The notes under the pieces were generated by a model. The model made no database searches. It saw only the letters and a program-made list of their open reading frames with translations, and had not been told where the DNA came from. Position numbers and translations under genes: made by a program. Positions 1 through 8,417 of a stretch of DNA of 64,000 nt are shown here, piece after piece; position 1 is the stretch's first letter, and each line of letters starts with the position of its first letter. The DNA comes from Mycolicibacterium lacusdiani (GTDB taxonomy: Bacteria; Actinomycetota; Actinomycetes; Mycobacteriales; Mycobacteriaceae), in contig NZ_JAKCFC010000009.1 in assembly GCF_021916785.1 (NCBI RefSeq), forward strand, positions 1 through 64,000, in the 5' to 3' direction.

Positions 1-1
1 A

Positions 2-118
2 GCCCACCGCTTTCGCGTCATCTACAACACCATCCGACCACACCAAGCCATCCAGGACCGCACCCCACAACAGGCCTACCTGAACCCCATTAACCTGGAA
101 ATCCTGCCAACTCCTTGA
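2..118 (+). mobile_element. 3' end of a transposase (integrase-core, IS3/IS481-like), cut by window edge
   Basis: The open frame runs in from the left edge and ends at TGA 116-118, giving 38 residues. They include YNTIRPHQAI followed by RTPQQAYL, the usual C-terminal signature of DDE integrase-core transposases (YN..RPH......TP...Y). Only the tail is visible, so the family (IS3 or IS481 type), the catalytic residues and the terminal repeats cannot be checked. No inverted repeat is obvious just downstream. The element shows past transposition next to the esterase gene. Confidence 0.75.
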
Positions 119-166
119 CTCAAGACACTCGAATTGCTACCCGCGCAATGACTTCCGCCCCCGTTC

Positions 167-1582
167 TCACGCGAACCGGTGCACGTTCGGCGACGGTTCC
201 CAGCCCGGATCTCCGGTGCGGGCGTAGCCGACCCAGGCGCCGTGCATCTCGTCGGCGAGCCGCGCGGGTGGGTCGACGTCGCCGAGCAGACCACGCGGCC
301 CGCGCAGGGCCGGCACCCCGAGACGGTCGAAGACGAAGGGCAGTTCGACGGTGTGCGCGGCACCCAGCAGCCCACCGAGTGCAGTTGAGCACCAATCGAA
401 TTCATAGCGGTGTGTCGAAGCGCTCCCGCGCGAGGCGTGAGCATCGGCCAGCCGGCGCGTGCCGATGCCGAACAGGGCATCGCCCAGGATCGCCGACCGC
501 ACGGACCCCCAGCCCGCCTCGGGTCGACGAGCCCGGTACTCCTGCACCACCGCCGCCGGATCGGCGTGGGCCTTGGCGGCCACCGTCAGCGCGTCCTGCT
601 CGGTCGAGTCCACGAAGTCCCCGCCCGGTACCAGGTAGAGGTTTCCCTCGTGCGCGTTCGTCCCCAGCAGCAGCGGAATGTCCGCCGCCGTTGCGTTCCC
701 GACGGACTCGGCAGGCTGCACGTCGAGCACCACGCCCAACGCGCTGAGACCCAGCAGTGGGTCGAACCTCGTCTCCGTGCGCAGATCCAGCCCGGCCAGC
801 TTCGGCACGACCCCGACCAGTTCCTCGACCGGAACGCCCGCGAATTCGGCGGCCGTCGGCAAGACACCGAGTAGTGTCGCGGCGCGGTGGGTGACCCGTG
901 CCGCCTGCTCGCTGGAGAAGGCACCAAGACCATTGCCGCTCTGCATGATCGACCGCCGGACCACACGTGCCGTGTCGGGCATCGCGAGTATCGCGCCAAC
1001 CAGCGTGGCGCCCGCCGACTGGCCGAACAGCGTGACGTTGTCGGGATCGCCGCCGAAGCTCGCGATATTGGCCCGGACCCAGTCGAGCGCCGCGAGTACG
1101 TCGAGCAGTCCCCGGTTGGGTGGCGCATCGGGCACGTCGAGGAAGCCGACGATGCCCAACCGGTAGGTGACGTTGACCAGCACCACCCCGTCCCTTGCGA
1201 ACGCCGTCCCGTCGTAGAGTGGTGATTGCGTTGCGCCCGAGACGAACCCGCCGCCGTGGACGAACACCATCACCGGGCACCCCACGCCGTCCACCGGCGC
1301 GTAGACGTCGACCGTCAGGTAGTCGGGATCGGACATCGCGGCGGCTCCGAAGTACGGCGACATGTCGAGTGTCCCGAACCCGCCGCGGGGGGCTTGCGGC
1401 GCCATGGACCCGGACCGGGTCGCGTCCCGAATGCCCGGCCACGGCTCGTGCGGGCGCGGCGCCGCGAAACCGGCGGCACCCATCGGTGCTGCGGCGTAGG
1501 GGATTCCGTGAAACGACGTAGTTCGCGCCGTGCCGTGGCCCCGCACCCGGCCAGCCGCGGTGGTGACGACGACCTCAGACAT
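167..1582 (-). CDS. type B carboxylesterase (para-nitrobenzyl esterase family)
   Basis: An alpha/beta hydrolase of 471 residues, a little short of the usual ~500 for this family. Visible motifs are the oxyanion-hole HGGGF, the nucleophile elbow GQSAG carrying the catalytic serine, an acidic residue in GTNAHEGN, and the catalytic histidine region HTVELPFVF. No signal peptide is seen, so it is probably cytoplasmic and hydrolyses carboxylic esters; the natural substrate is unknown. Its ATG overlaps the stop of the upstream metallo-beta-lactamase-fold gene by 8 bases, so the two are translationally coupled. The pair is divergent from an XRE regulator. Confidence 0.9.
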   Translation of the reverse strand: MSEVVVTTAAGRVRGHGTARTTSFHGIPYAAAPMGAAGFAAPRPHEPWPGIRDATRSGSMAPQAPRGGFGTLDMSPYFGAAAMSDPDYLTVDVYAPVDGVGCPVMVFVHGGGFVSGATQSPLYDGTAFARDGVVLVNVTYRLGIVGFLDVPDAPPNRGLLDVLAALDWVRANIASFGGDPDNVTLFGQSAGATLVGAILAMPDTARVVRRSIMQSGNGLGAFSSEQAARVTHRAATLLGVLPTAAEFAGVPVEELVGVVPKLAGLDLRTETRFDPLLGLSALGVVLDVQPAESVGNATAADIPLLLGTNAHEGNLYLVPGGDFVDSTEQDALTVAAKAHADPAAVVQEYRARRPEAGWGSVRSAILGDALFGIGTRRLADAHASRGSASTHRYEFDWCSTALGGLLGAAHTVELPFVFDRLGVPALRGPRGLLGDVDPPARLADEMHGAWVGYARTGDPGWEPSPNVHRFA

Positions 1583-2486
1583 CGGTGACCCTGGCGAACG
1601 CCGCCCACTGCGCGATGGTGAACCGGTCTCCGTCGCGGCGCAGTTCCGCGCCGCCGTGACCGCCGAGATGGGCGGGGAACACCAGCGTGTTTATATCGGC
1701 GGCCCTGCCGAGGATGCGACGGCGCGTCGCCCTCGACTGCCCGGGGTCGACGCAGAAGCAGCTGTTGACCTCCGGCTCGAGGAACTGCAGCGGGGTGTGC
1801 AGCATGTCGCCGACGAACAGCGCTTTGTCCGTGCCTGATTCGAGCGCGACGATCGACGAGCCGGGCGTGTGCCCAGGGGCCAGCTCCAGCCGTAGCCCGG
1901 CGTCGATGGTGAAGCCGTCGTCCCACAGTTCGACGAGGCCTGCGTCGCGCACGGGAGCCACGCTGTCCTCGAAGACGTTCTCGTTGCCCCGCCCCCGGCG
2001 CGGCACGTGGCCGTTGTCCGGGTTCCAGTACTCGAAGTCGGGTCGTGGCATCAGATACGTGGCATTCGGAAACGTCGGCACCCACGAGCCGTCGTCGAGG
2101 TAGGTGTTCCAGCCGACGTGGTCGTTGTGTAGATGGGTGTTTATCACCAGGTCGACGTCCTCGGGGCTGACCCCTGCCCGGCGCAGGTTGCCGAGGTAGT
2201 TGGTGTCGAGGTGGTCCCACACCTTGGCGTGCGGCCGTTCCTTGTGGTTGCCGACGCCGGTGTCCACGAGGATCGTCCTGCCCGCACTGCGCAGTAGCCA
2301 CGTCTGGATCGCGCTGACGCACACGTCGGCCGCGGGGTCGTAGAAGTCCGGGGCGAGCCAGTCCTCGTTGCGCCGCCAGGCGTCGTCGGAGCTGTCCGGG
2401 AAGAAGGTCGACGGCGACAACTCGACCGACCCGAAGTACTCCATGACCCGGGTGACGGACACGTCACCCAACACGATCTCGTTCAT
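1575..2486 (-). CDS. metallo-beta-lactamase fold hydrolase (lactonase-like)
   Basis: A 303-residue MBL-fold hydrolase. The metal motif HLHNDH follows LVIN, and further metal ligands are likely in APGHTPGS and in the late histidine of FPAHLGG. The start MNEIVLGDVS is chosen because the nine codons upstream of it run into the intergenic operator region. The layout resembles AHL-lactonase or AttM-like proteins, but the substrate is not known. It is the first gene of an operon with the downstream carboxylesterase (8-base overlap), which suggests both act on one ester or lactone compound. The divergent XRE regulator probably controls them. Confidence 0.88.
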   Translation of the reverse strand: MNEIVLGDVSVTRVMEYFGSVELSPSTFFPDSSDDAWRRNEDWLAPDFYDPAADVCVSAIQTWLLRSAGRTILVDTGVGNHKERPHAKVWDHLDTNYLGNLRRAGVSPEDVDLVINTHLHNDHVGWNTYLDDGSWVPTFPNATYLMPRPDFEYWNPDNGHVPRRGRGNENVFEDSVAPVRDAGLVELWDDGFTIDAGLRLELAPGHTPGSSIVALESGTDKALFVGDMLHTPLQFLEPEVNSCFCVDPGQSRATRRRILGRAADINTLVFPAHLGGHGGAELRRDGDRFTIAQWAAFARVTDV

Positions 2487-2530
2487 ACCCCCAGGCTGCT
2501 GGCGACCCGGCACGCCGACCAGCCCCTGTC

Positions 2531-2557
2531 GTGCCTACCCCTGCCAGGATCAGGCAC
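2531..2557. promoter_or_regulatory. 27-bp dyad in the divergent MBL/XRE promoter region (putative operator)
   Basis: The sequence reads GTGCCT-N3-CCTG-C-CAGG-N3-AGGCAC, a symmetric element with two matched arm pairs around one central base. It lies in the 100-bp gap between the two divergent start codons, 44 bases before the lactonase-like gene and 29 before the regulator. The position fits an operator for the adjacent XRE protein. Binding is inferred. Confidence 0.5.
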
Positions 2558-2586
2558 GCGCTCGCGAGGAAGCGCATAGTCGAAGC

Positions 2587-3465
2587 ATGAACTCCGCGTC
2601 CCTCGGTGACTTCTTGCGCGCGCGCCGCGCCCGGCTCGTCCCCGACGACGTGGGCCTGTCCACGTTTGGCGAACGGCGTCGGGTCAGCGGCCTGCGCCGC
2701 GAGGAACTGGCTCGACTGGCCGGGGTCAGCCCGTCGTACTACACCCGCCTGGAGCAGGGGCAGTCCGTCAACGCCTCGGACGCGGTCCTCGATGCGATCG
2801 CCACGGCATTGCGACTCGACGAACACGAGCGGCGCCACCTGCACGCGTTGGCGACCAGCCGGCCCAAGCCCCGCCGGCGGCCGCCTGTCGAGAAGGTCGA
2901 CGACGCGACCAGGGACCTGCTGCGTTCCCTCGTCGACGTGCCCGCGCTCGTCATCGGCCGGCGCACCGACGTGCTCGCATGGAACGACCTGGGACACGCG
3001 CTGCTTGCCGGCCACGTCGAGCGAGACTCCGTCGATCGGCCTGCGGACCGCCCCAACCTGGCCAGAATGGCATTCCGCGACCCGCATACCCGCGAGCTGT
3101 ACGTCGACTGGCACCGCAAGGCCCGCACACTCGTCGGCAACCTGCGACACGTGGCCGGACGCCACGCCGACGACGCGGCACTGGCCGAGTTGATCGGCGA
3201 GTTGTCGATGAACAGCCCTGACTTCGTGACGATGTGGAGCGACCACCAAGTGCAGCCATGCGAGGCAGGATCCTACGAACTCCGTCATCCGACCGTGGGG
3301 CCGGTGACCATCACCCAGCAGAACCTGGTGCTGGCACGATCGCCCGAGCAGTCGCTGTGCATGGTGACGACGGCCGCGGGCTCGAGTTCGGCCGACTCCA
3401 TCGGCCTACTCGCCCGGTCGATCCGGGACGCACGGGCGCAGCGGGCGAGCGTCGACGCGTCGTAG
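2587..3465 (+). CDS. XRE-family helix-turn-helix regulator with MmyB-like ligand-binding domain
   Basis: A 292-residue regulator. The N-terminal HTH (about residues 5-75) contains GLRREELARLAGVSPSYYTR, typical of XRE proteins of the MmyB type. The rest matches the MmyB-like ligand-binding domain, with LARMAFRDP and WHRKARTLVGNLR blocks. The ATG at 2587 puts the conserved FLRARRARL at the N-terminus; an open frame continues upstream into the operator and is not used. It is divergent from the lactonase/esterase pair and most likely controls that pair and itself. The ligand is unknown. Confidence 0.9.
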   Translation: MNSASLGDFLRARRARLVPDDVGLSTFGERRRVSGLRREELARLAGVSPSYYTRLEQGQSVNASDAVLDAIATALRLDEHERRHLHALATSRPKPRRRPPVEKVDDATRDLLRSLVDVPALVIGRRTDVLAWNDLGHALLAGHVERDSVDRPADRPNLARMAFRDPHTRELYVDWHRKARTLVGNLRHVAGRHADDAALAELIGELSMNSPDFVTMWSDHQVQPCEAGSYELRHPTVGPVTITQQNLVLARSPEQSLCMVTTAAGSSSADSIGLLARSIRDARAQRASVDAS

Positions 3466-3474
3466 CGCGCGCCC

Positions 3475-3762
3475 TCAACCTGCGCGCGCCGACAGCGCAT
3501 GCTCACGGCAGCGGTTCAGCACCGGGCAGTCGAGGCAGATCCGTTTCGCGCGTTCCTCCCTCGCCCGTAGACCAGTCCGTTCGTCGACCAGGTGGTGCCG
3601 CTGCTGCAGGAGCGCGGCGTGTTCCGCACCGACTACGCCGGCACGACGTTGCGCGATCATCTCGGCCTCGGCCACCCAGCACGGCGGGTCTCGACCGGCG
3701 TTTGATCGTTTCGGCCGGTCGCCCGGTGGCAATCCGAACCCCGTGATCGGAAGACTTCGCAC
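3475..3762 (-). pseudogene. WhiB-like protein lacking its C-terminus
   Basis: An open frame of 95 residues contains a WhiB-type cysteine set: one cysteine in PPCWVAEAEM and then CLDCPVLNRC (C-x2-C-x5-C), the four ligands expected for an Fe-S cluster. It ends at SARAG. The glycine-rich GVWGG turn and the basic DNA-binding tail that should follow are absent in this frame and in the neighbouring frames. The stop lies only 10 bases from the end of the convergent XRE gene, so a deletion probably removed the 3' end. The 5' end overlaps the VOC remnant. The true start is uncertain. Cluster binding may persist, but normal regulation is doubtful. Confidence 0.6.
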
Positions 3763-3932
3763 CGTCGTCGTGGACTGCCCTGACCCTCGCGCGCTCGCCG
3801 ACTTCTACGCCGGACTCATCGGCGGAGACGTCGCCGGGGACGACGAGGACTGGGTGGTCCTCAACGAGCCCAACGGGCCGGGTGTTCCGCGATCCCGCGG
3901 GGCACACGTTCTGCCTGGTGTGGGGCGTCTAG
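3743..3932 (+). pseudogene. VOC/glyoxalase-family gene with internal deletion and frameshift
   Basis: The first ~40 codons give a good glyoxalase-fold start (VVVDCPDPRALADFYAGLIG, then WVVLNEP). The reading frame then changes, and a second frame supplies VFRDPAGHTFCLVWGV before TAG 3930-3932, which is the normal end of such proteins. Intact members are about 115-130 residues, so the middle, including the second half of the fold, is lost. No function is expected. Confidence 0.75.
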
Positions 3933-3946
3933 CAAGACGCGGAGCG

Positions 3947-4903
3947 TCAGCCCCGCAGCTGCGGTAGGACGTCGCGCTCCCAGCTGGCGAAGAAGCCCTC
4001 GAGGTCCGGGCCGATCTGCTGCACGTAGACCTCGTCGACATCGGCCTCGACGTACTGACGCACCTGCTTGACGTGCGCGTCGACGTCCGGGCCGCACGTG
4101 ACGGACTCCCCGACGGACTCCCGGGTGATCAGGGTCGAGGCGTCGGCGAAGTCCCTCGGCCGCGGCAGCGTCTGAGCGAGCTGACCGGGCAGACTCTCGT
4201 TGGCCCACAGGCGGTGGGCGGCGTCGAGGCCCACGTCGGGATCACGGTCCCAGCTCACCTTCGTGCCTGCCTGCACCGGCTTGTCGCCGCCGCCTGCGGT
4301 GCGGAAGGTCTTCACCAGGTCCGCGTCCGGCATGGTCGTGCAGAAGCCGTCACCGAGGCGACCCGCGAAATCGGCAGCCTGCGGCCCGAACCCGGACACG
4401 TAGATCGGCACGGGCTGCTCCGGCAGCGTGTAGATGCGCGCCTCCTGCACTTCGTAGTGCAGCCCGTGGTGACTGATTTCCTTGCCTTCGTGCAACATTC
4501 GGATCACGTCGATGGCTTCCTCGAGCATCTCGAGGCGCACGCCCACCGACGGCCACGGGTCGCCGAGGATGTGCTCGTTGAGGGCCTCGCCGGTGCCGAC
4601 GCCGAGCACGAACCGCCCGTCGAGCTGCACGGCAGCGGTCGCCGCGGCTTGGGCGATGATCGCGGGGTGAATGCGGACGGTCGGACAGGTGACAGCAGTC
4701 GTCACGGGTAGCGACGTCGCCTCGGACAACGCGCCGATCACGCCCCAGACGAACGGGCTCTGACCCTGCTCGTCATTCCACGGATGGAAGTGGTCCGAGA
4801 TCCAGAGCGCCTCGAAACCGGCCGCTTCGGCCCGCTTCGCTTGGTCGATCAGTTCCTTGGGGCCGAACTGTTCACAGGACAGGAAGTATCCGATCTTCGC
4901 CAT
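3947..4903 (-). CDS. F420-dependent LLM-class oxidoreductase (G6PDH-related, TIGR03557-like)
   Basis: A 318-residue luciferase-like monooxygenase-fold protein that probably uses coenzyme F420. The start MAKIGYFLSCEQF is followed by LWISDHFHPW, GRFVLGVGTGEALNEH and VYVSGFGPQAADFAGRLGDG. This pattern matches the group related to F420-dependent glucose-6-phosphate dehydrogenase. The substrate is not evident; a hydride transfer between F420 and an alcohol or sugar phosphate is the family expectation. It stands alone and is divergent from the acyl-AMP ligase gene. The C-terminus WERDVLPQLRG is typical. Confidence 0.88.
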   Translation of the reverse strand: MAKIGYFLSCEQFGPKELIDQAKRAEAAGFEALWISDHFHPWNDEQGQSPFVWGVIGALSEATSLPVTTAVTCPTVRIHPAIIAQAAATAAVQLDGRFVLGVGTGEALNEHILGDPWPSVGVRLEMLEEAIDVIRMLHEGKEISHHGLHYEVQEARIYTLPEQPVPIYVSGFGPQAADFAGRLGDGFCTTMPDADLVKTFRTAGGGDKPVQAGTKVSWDRDPDVGLDAAHRLWANESLPGQLAQTLPRPRDFADASTLITRESVGESVTCGPDVDAHVKQVRQYVEADVDEVYVQQIGPDLEGFFASWERDVLPQLRG

Positions 4904-5028
4904 GCGCGCGGTCTACCCCTTCTTCGGGGCGGTAATCCGGCGGGCCCCAGTGGCGACACGGTACCGTCGCACGGAGGTTGACGACCCAGCCTCAACGCAC
5001 GTCACGGTGGCGATCCGACTCCCCGCCG

Positions 5029-5045
5029 ATGCGATCGAATCGCAT
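5029..5045. promoter_or_regulatory. palindrome between divergent genes (possible operator)
   Basis: ATGCGAT-CGA-ATCGCAT is a perfect 7-bp inverted repeat with a 3-bp spacer. It lies about 77 bases before the GTG of the acyl-AMP ligase gene and 126 bases before the divergent F420 oxidoreductase. Its location suits a regulator site, but no adjacent regulator gene is present and chance cannot be excluded. Confidence 0.3.
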
Positions 5046-5121
5046 GGACGTGCGTCCCTGGGATTCACAGCGCAACAATCATGCCGCCGGTGCACGGTCG
5101 CCGGGCATATCGAGGACCGTG

Positions 5122-6756
5122 GTGAGCAGTTTCACCGAGACCATGTTCAACAACGCCCGCAACAGCATGAACGGGATGGTCACGGGAGAGCCCGATCAAC
5201 CGGTGCGGCACACCTGGATTCAGGTGCACGAGCGCGCCCGCCGCATCGCCGGTGGGCTCGCCGCCGCGGGTGTCGGTCGCGGCAGTGCCCTCGCCGTCCT
5301 GGCCGGCGCACCCGTCGAGATCGCCCCGACGGCACAGGGCATCTGGATGCGCGGCGCCAGCCTGACGATGCTGCACCAGCCGACACCGCGCACCGACCTC
5401 GTCCGGTGGGCCGACGAGACCATGGCGGTCATTCACATGATCGACGCCGCCGCGGTAATCGTCTCGGATCCGTTCATGCCCGCGGCTCCGCTGCTCGCCG
5501 GGCAGGGCATCACCGTGCTGACGATCGCCGACCTGCTGGGCCACGACCCGGTCGATCCGCTCCCCACCGATGACGACGACATCGCGCTCATGCAGCTGAC
5601 GTCGGGATCCACCGGATCCCCCAAGGCCGTTCAGATCACCCATGCCAACGTGGTCGCCAACGCCGAGGCGATGATCGTCGGCTGCGACTTCGACGTCGAC
5701 ACCGACGTCATCGTCAGCTGGCTGCCGTGTTTCCACGACATGGGCATGACGGGGTACCTGACGGTGCCGATGTACTACGGCGCCGAGCTGGTCAAGGTCA
5801 CGCCGATGGACTTCCTGCGCGACACCTTGTTGTGGGCCAAGCTGATTCACCGGTACCGGGGCACGATGACCGCTGCGCCGAACTTCGCCTACAACCTGTT
5901 CGCCAAGCGTCTGCGCAGGCAGGCCGAACCGGGCGAGTACGACCTGTCGTCGCTGAGGTGGGCGCTCTCCGGCGCAGAACAGGTCGACCCGCTCGACCTC
6001 GAGGATCTCTGCGACGCAGGCGCCCCGTTCGGTCTGCGACCCGAGGCGATCATCCCGGCCTACGGCATGGCCGAGACCACGGTGGCGGTGTCGTTCTCCG
6101 AGTGCGGCGGCGGCATGGTCATCGACGAGGTCGACGCCGATCTGCTCGCGGTGCTGCATCGCGCGGTCCCGGCAACGAAGGGCCACACGCGGCGCCTGGT
6201 CTCCCTCGGCAAGCCCCTGAAGGGCATCGAGGTCCGCATCGTCGACGAGGAGGACGCCGTCGTGTCGGCCCGCGGCGTCGGCGTCATCGAGGTGCGGGGG
6301 GCCCCGGTCACCAAGGGCTACACGACGGTCGCGGGCTTCATCGGCGCTCAGAACGAGCAGGGCTGGTACGACACCGGCGACCTCGGCTACCTGACGGAGG
6401 ACGGCGAGATCGTGGTGTGCGGTCGGCTCAAGGACGTCATCATCATGGCCGGCAAGAACATCTATCCGACCGACATCGAGCGCGCGGCGGTCCGCGTCGA
6501 CGGTGTTCGTCCCGGCTGTGCCGTCGCCGTGCGCCTGAACGCCGGGCACAAGCGTGAGACGTTCGCCATCGCCGTCGAGTCTGCGCAATTCACCGATCAC
6601 GACAAGGTCCGGCGCATCGAGCGCGAGGTCGCCCACGAGGTGTTCGCCGAGGTCGACGTGCGGCCACGCAACGTCGTCGTGCTCGAACCGGGCATGATCC
6701 CGAAGACCCCGTCGGGGAAGTTGCGCAGGGCGCACGCACTGTCGCTCGTCGACTGA
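5122..6756 (+). CDS. pks16: fatty-acyl-AMP ligase, Pks16 (Rv1013)-like
   Basis: An adenylate-forming enzyme of 544 residues, by recall very similar along its length to M. tuberculosis Pks16. Motifs are LMQLTSGSTGSPKAV (P-loop), SWLPCFHDMG, PAYGMAETT, GWYDTGDLGYL and the catalytic-lysine end KTPSGKLRR. The GTG at 5122 (M-SSFTETMF) is chosen because it aligns with the known N-terminus and has GAGG at 5112-5115; the frame is open further upstream. FAAL-type enzymes activate fatty acids as acyl-adenylates for loading onto carrier proteins, although the acceptor of Pks16 is not settled. It is a single-gene unit. Confidence 0.9.
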   Translation: MSSFTETMFNNARNSMNGMVTGEPDQPVRHTWIQVHERARRIAGGLAAAGVGRGSALAVLAGAPVEIAPTAQGIWMRGASLTMLHQPTPRTDLVRWADETMAVIHMIDAAAVIVSDPFMPAAPLLAGQGITVLTIADLLGHDPVDPLPTDDDDIALMQLTSGSTGSPKAVQITHANVVANAEAMIVGCDFDVDTDVIVSWLPCFHDMGMTGYLTVPMYYGAELVKVTPMDFLRDTLLWAKLIHRYRGTMTAAPNFAYNLFAKRLRRQAEPGEYDLSSLRWALSGAEQVDPLDLEDLCDAGAPFGLRPEAIIPAYGMAETTVAVSFSECGGGMVIDEVDADLLAVLHRAVPATKGHTRRLVSLGKPLKGIEVRIVDEEDAVVSARGVGVIEVRGAPVTKGYTTVAGFIGAQNEQGWYDTGDLGYLTEDGEIVVCGRLKDVIIMAGKNIYPTDIERAAVRVDGVRPGCAVAVRLNAGHKRETFAIAVESAQFTDHDKVRRIEREVAHEVFAEVDVRPRNVVVLEPGMIPKTPSGKLRRAHALSLVD

Positions 6757-6852
6757 CTCGCCGACGCGATTGTCCAGGGCCGCCGAGGGGTATGTTCCGA
6801 CCAGTACACAGCCGATTTCATCGCCTCTCGTCGCGAGGCGTGGGGAGGTTCG

Positions 6853-7662
6853 ATGGTCGACTACGACACACAGCCGGGCCGCGACTCACCCGTCGATGCG
6901 GATCTGACCCAGGAACGCCTCGACGCCGACGACGTCGACCTCCGGGACGGCTTGGCCGGGGTCGCAGCGATGGTGGCGTCTGCGCTCGACGCCGGCGACA
7001 TGCTCGATGCCGTCGCGAAGTTCGCGGCGCACGCGATCCCCAACGTGGACGGCGCAGGTGTCGCGCTCGTGGAGGCGAACCACGAGGCGGGCGGCGTCAG
7101 GAGCACGGTGGCGACGGCGGACTTCGTCACCGAGATCGACGCCGTGCAGTACGACGAACTCCGCGAAGGTCCGTGTCTCACCGCGATGCAGTCCGGACGC
7201 CCCAGCGTCAGCGGGTCGCTGGGATGTGATGAGCGGTGGCCGCACTTCGGTGGCCGCGTCGCCCGGATGGGAGTGCATTCCGCGCTGTCGCTGCCGCTGG
7301 TCGTCGGCGACCGGGTGATCGGGGCGATCAACTGCTACGCGCGACGGCGCGACGTCTTCGCCGAGCATGCCGTCGAGCTGGGCACCCAGTTCGCGGGCCC
7401 GGCGGCAGTGGCCGTGTTCAACGCGCAACTGCTCTCGGAGGCGCGGGAGCGCACGGCCCGTCTGCAGCGCGCGCTGGAGAGCCGCGCGATCATCGACCAG
7501 GCCATCGGCATCGTTCGCAGCCGCACGGGGTCCGATGGTGACGAGGCCTTCGCACGGCTAGTTCGCATCAGCCAGGCCGAGAACGTGAAGTTGCACGTCG
7601 TCGCACAGCGTCTCGTCGACGAGGCGGTGCGCCGGGCGCGACTGCGCAGTCACAGTGCGTAA
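6853..7662 (+). CDS. GAF-ANTAR domain regulator
   Basis: A 269-residue protein with a GAF sensor domain (about residues 30-185) and a C-terminal ANTAR domain (about 200-262), seen in RALESRAIIDQAIGIVRSR and AQRLVDEAVRRA. ANTAR domains bind paired RNA hairpins and prevent transcription termination. A GGGGAGG ribosome site lies just before the ATG. It faces two more GAF-ANTAR genes across a 5-base gap. The signal sensed and the RNA targets are not visible here. Confidence 0.88.
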   Translation: MVDYDTQPGRDSPVDADLTQERLDADDVDLRDGLAGVAAMVASALDAGDMLDAVAKFAAHAIPNVDGAGVALVEANHEAGGVRSTVATADFVTEIDAVQYDELREGPCLTAMQSGRPSVSGSLGCDERWPHFGGRVARMGVHSALSLPLVVGDRVIGAINCYARRRDVFAEHAVELGTQFAGPAAVAVFNAQLLSEARERTARLQRALESRAIIDQAIGIVRSRTGSDGDEAFARLVRISQAENVKLHVVAQRLVDEAVRRARLRSHSA

Positions 7663-7667
7663 CCGGG

Positions 7668-8417
7668 TCAGCCAGCCCTCATCGCGGTCAGCGCACTGAT
7701 CAGGACGGGTCGGCTGTAGCGGTCGGTCATCAACGTCCGCGCGACGTCGCTCAGGTGCTCTCCGTGCTCGCGCGCGTAGTTGCGCAACAGGGTGAAGGCG
7801 TCCTCCACGGAGACGTTCATCGTCTCGCGCAAGAAACCCTTGGCCTGTTCGACGACGACCCGTCGGTTCAGCGCTGCCTGCAGCCGCGGCAGCACCGTCG
7901 CCGGCGTCGGCGCGTGCTCTTGGAGCACCGCCACGCACGCGACGTGCGCAAGCGTCCGAGCGACGAGGAGATCGGCGTCGTTCAGGCGACCGGGGCGATC
8001 ACCGAACAGTCCCAGCGCACCCAGCACCGTGCCGGCCGCCCGCATCGGAATCGCGTGGACCGACCTGAAGCCCGCCTCGTCCGCCGCCGCGGCGAATCGA
8101 GGCCATCGGTCGGCGACGACGGTGAGGTCGTCGATCGAGACCGGCTCACCGCTGCGGTAGCAGTCCACGCAGGGCCCCTGGTCGGCCTGCAGCTGGAACA
8201 ACTCGAGTTCCCGCGCCGCCTCGGACGTGGCGGCCACCAGCCGGAGGCGGTTGGTCGGATCGGCGAGGAGGAACCCGGCTGCAGCGACGTCGAGCAGTTC
8301 GGCACACCGCTCGGTGAGGCCGGTCAGGAGTTCCACGACGTCGAAGTCGTAGAGGAGGCTGTCGACGAGTGTGACCACGGCATCGAGCACCCTGATCTCA
8401 CGGGAGGGGTCAGTCAT
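7668..8417 (-). CDS. GAF-ANTAR domain regulator
   Basis: A 249-residue protein with an N-terminal GAF domain (ELLTGLTERCAELLDVAAAG, DQGPCVDCYRSGEPV) and a C-terminal ANTAR domain (ALNRRVVVEQAKGFLRE, FTLLRNYAREHGEHLSDVA). Such mycobacterial proteins are predicted RNA-binding antiterminators. Its start overlaps the stop of the upstream GAF-ANTAR gene by 8 bases, so the pair is coupled. It converges with the third family member. Confidence 0.87.
   Translation of the reverse strand: MTDPSREIRVLDAVVTLVDSLLYDFDVVELLTGLTERCAELLDVAAAGFLLADPTNRLRLVAATSEAARELELFQLQADQGPCVDCYRSGEPVSIDDLTVVADRWPRFAAAADEAGFRSVHAIPMRAAGTVLGALGLFGDRPGRLNDADLLVARTLAHVACVAVLQEHAPTPATVLPRLQAALNRRVVVEQAKGFLRETMNVSVEDAFTLLRNYAREHGEHLSDVARTLMTDRYSRPVLISALTAMRAG

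Noticed and set aside
5065..6735. 556-residue antisense open frame
   Set aside because: It mirrors the acyl-AMP ligase gene and encodes no recognisable domain; long antisense frames are expected at this GC content.
6768..6793. GATT-N16-GGGTAT as a sigma-F promoter for the GAF-ANTAR gene
   Set aside because: The -10 part is good but the -35 lacks the GTTT core, and it partly reflects GC-rich background.
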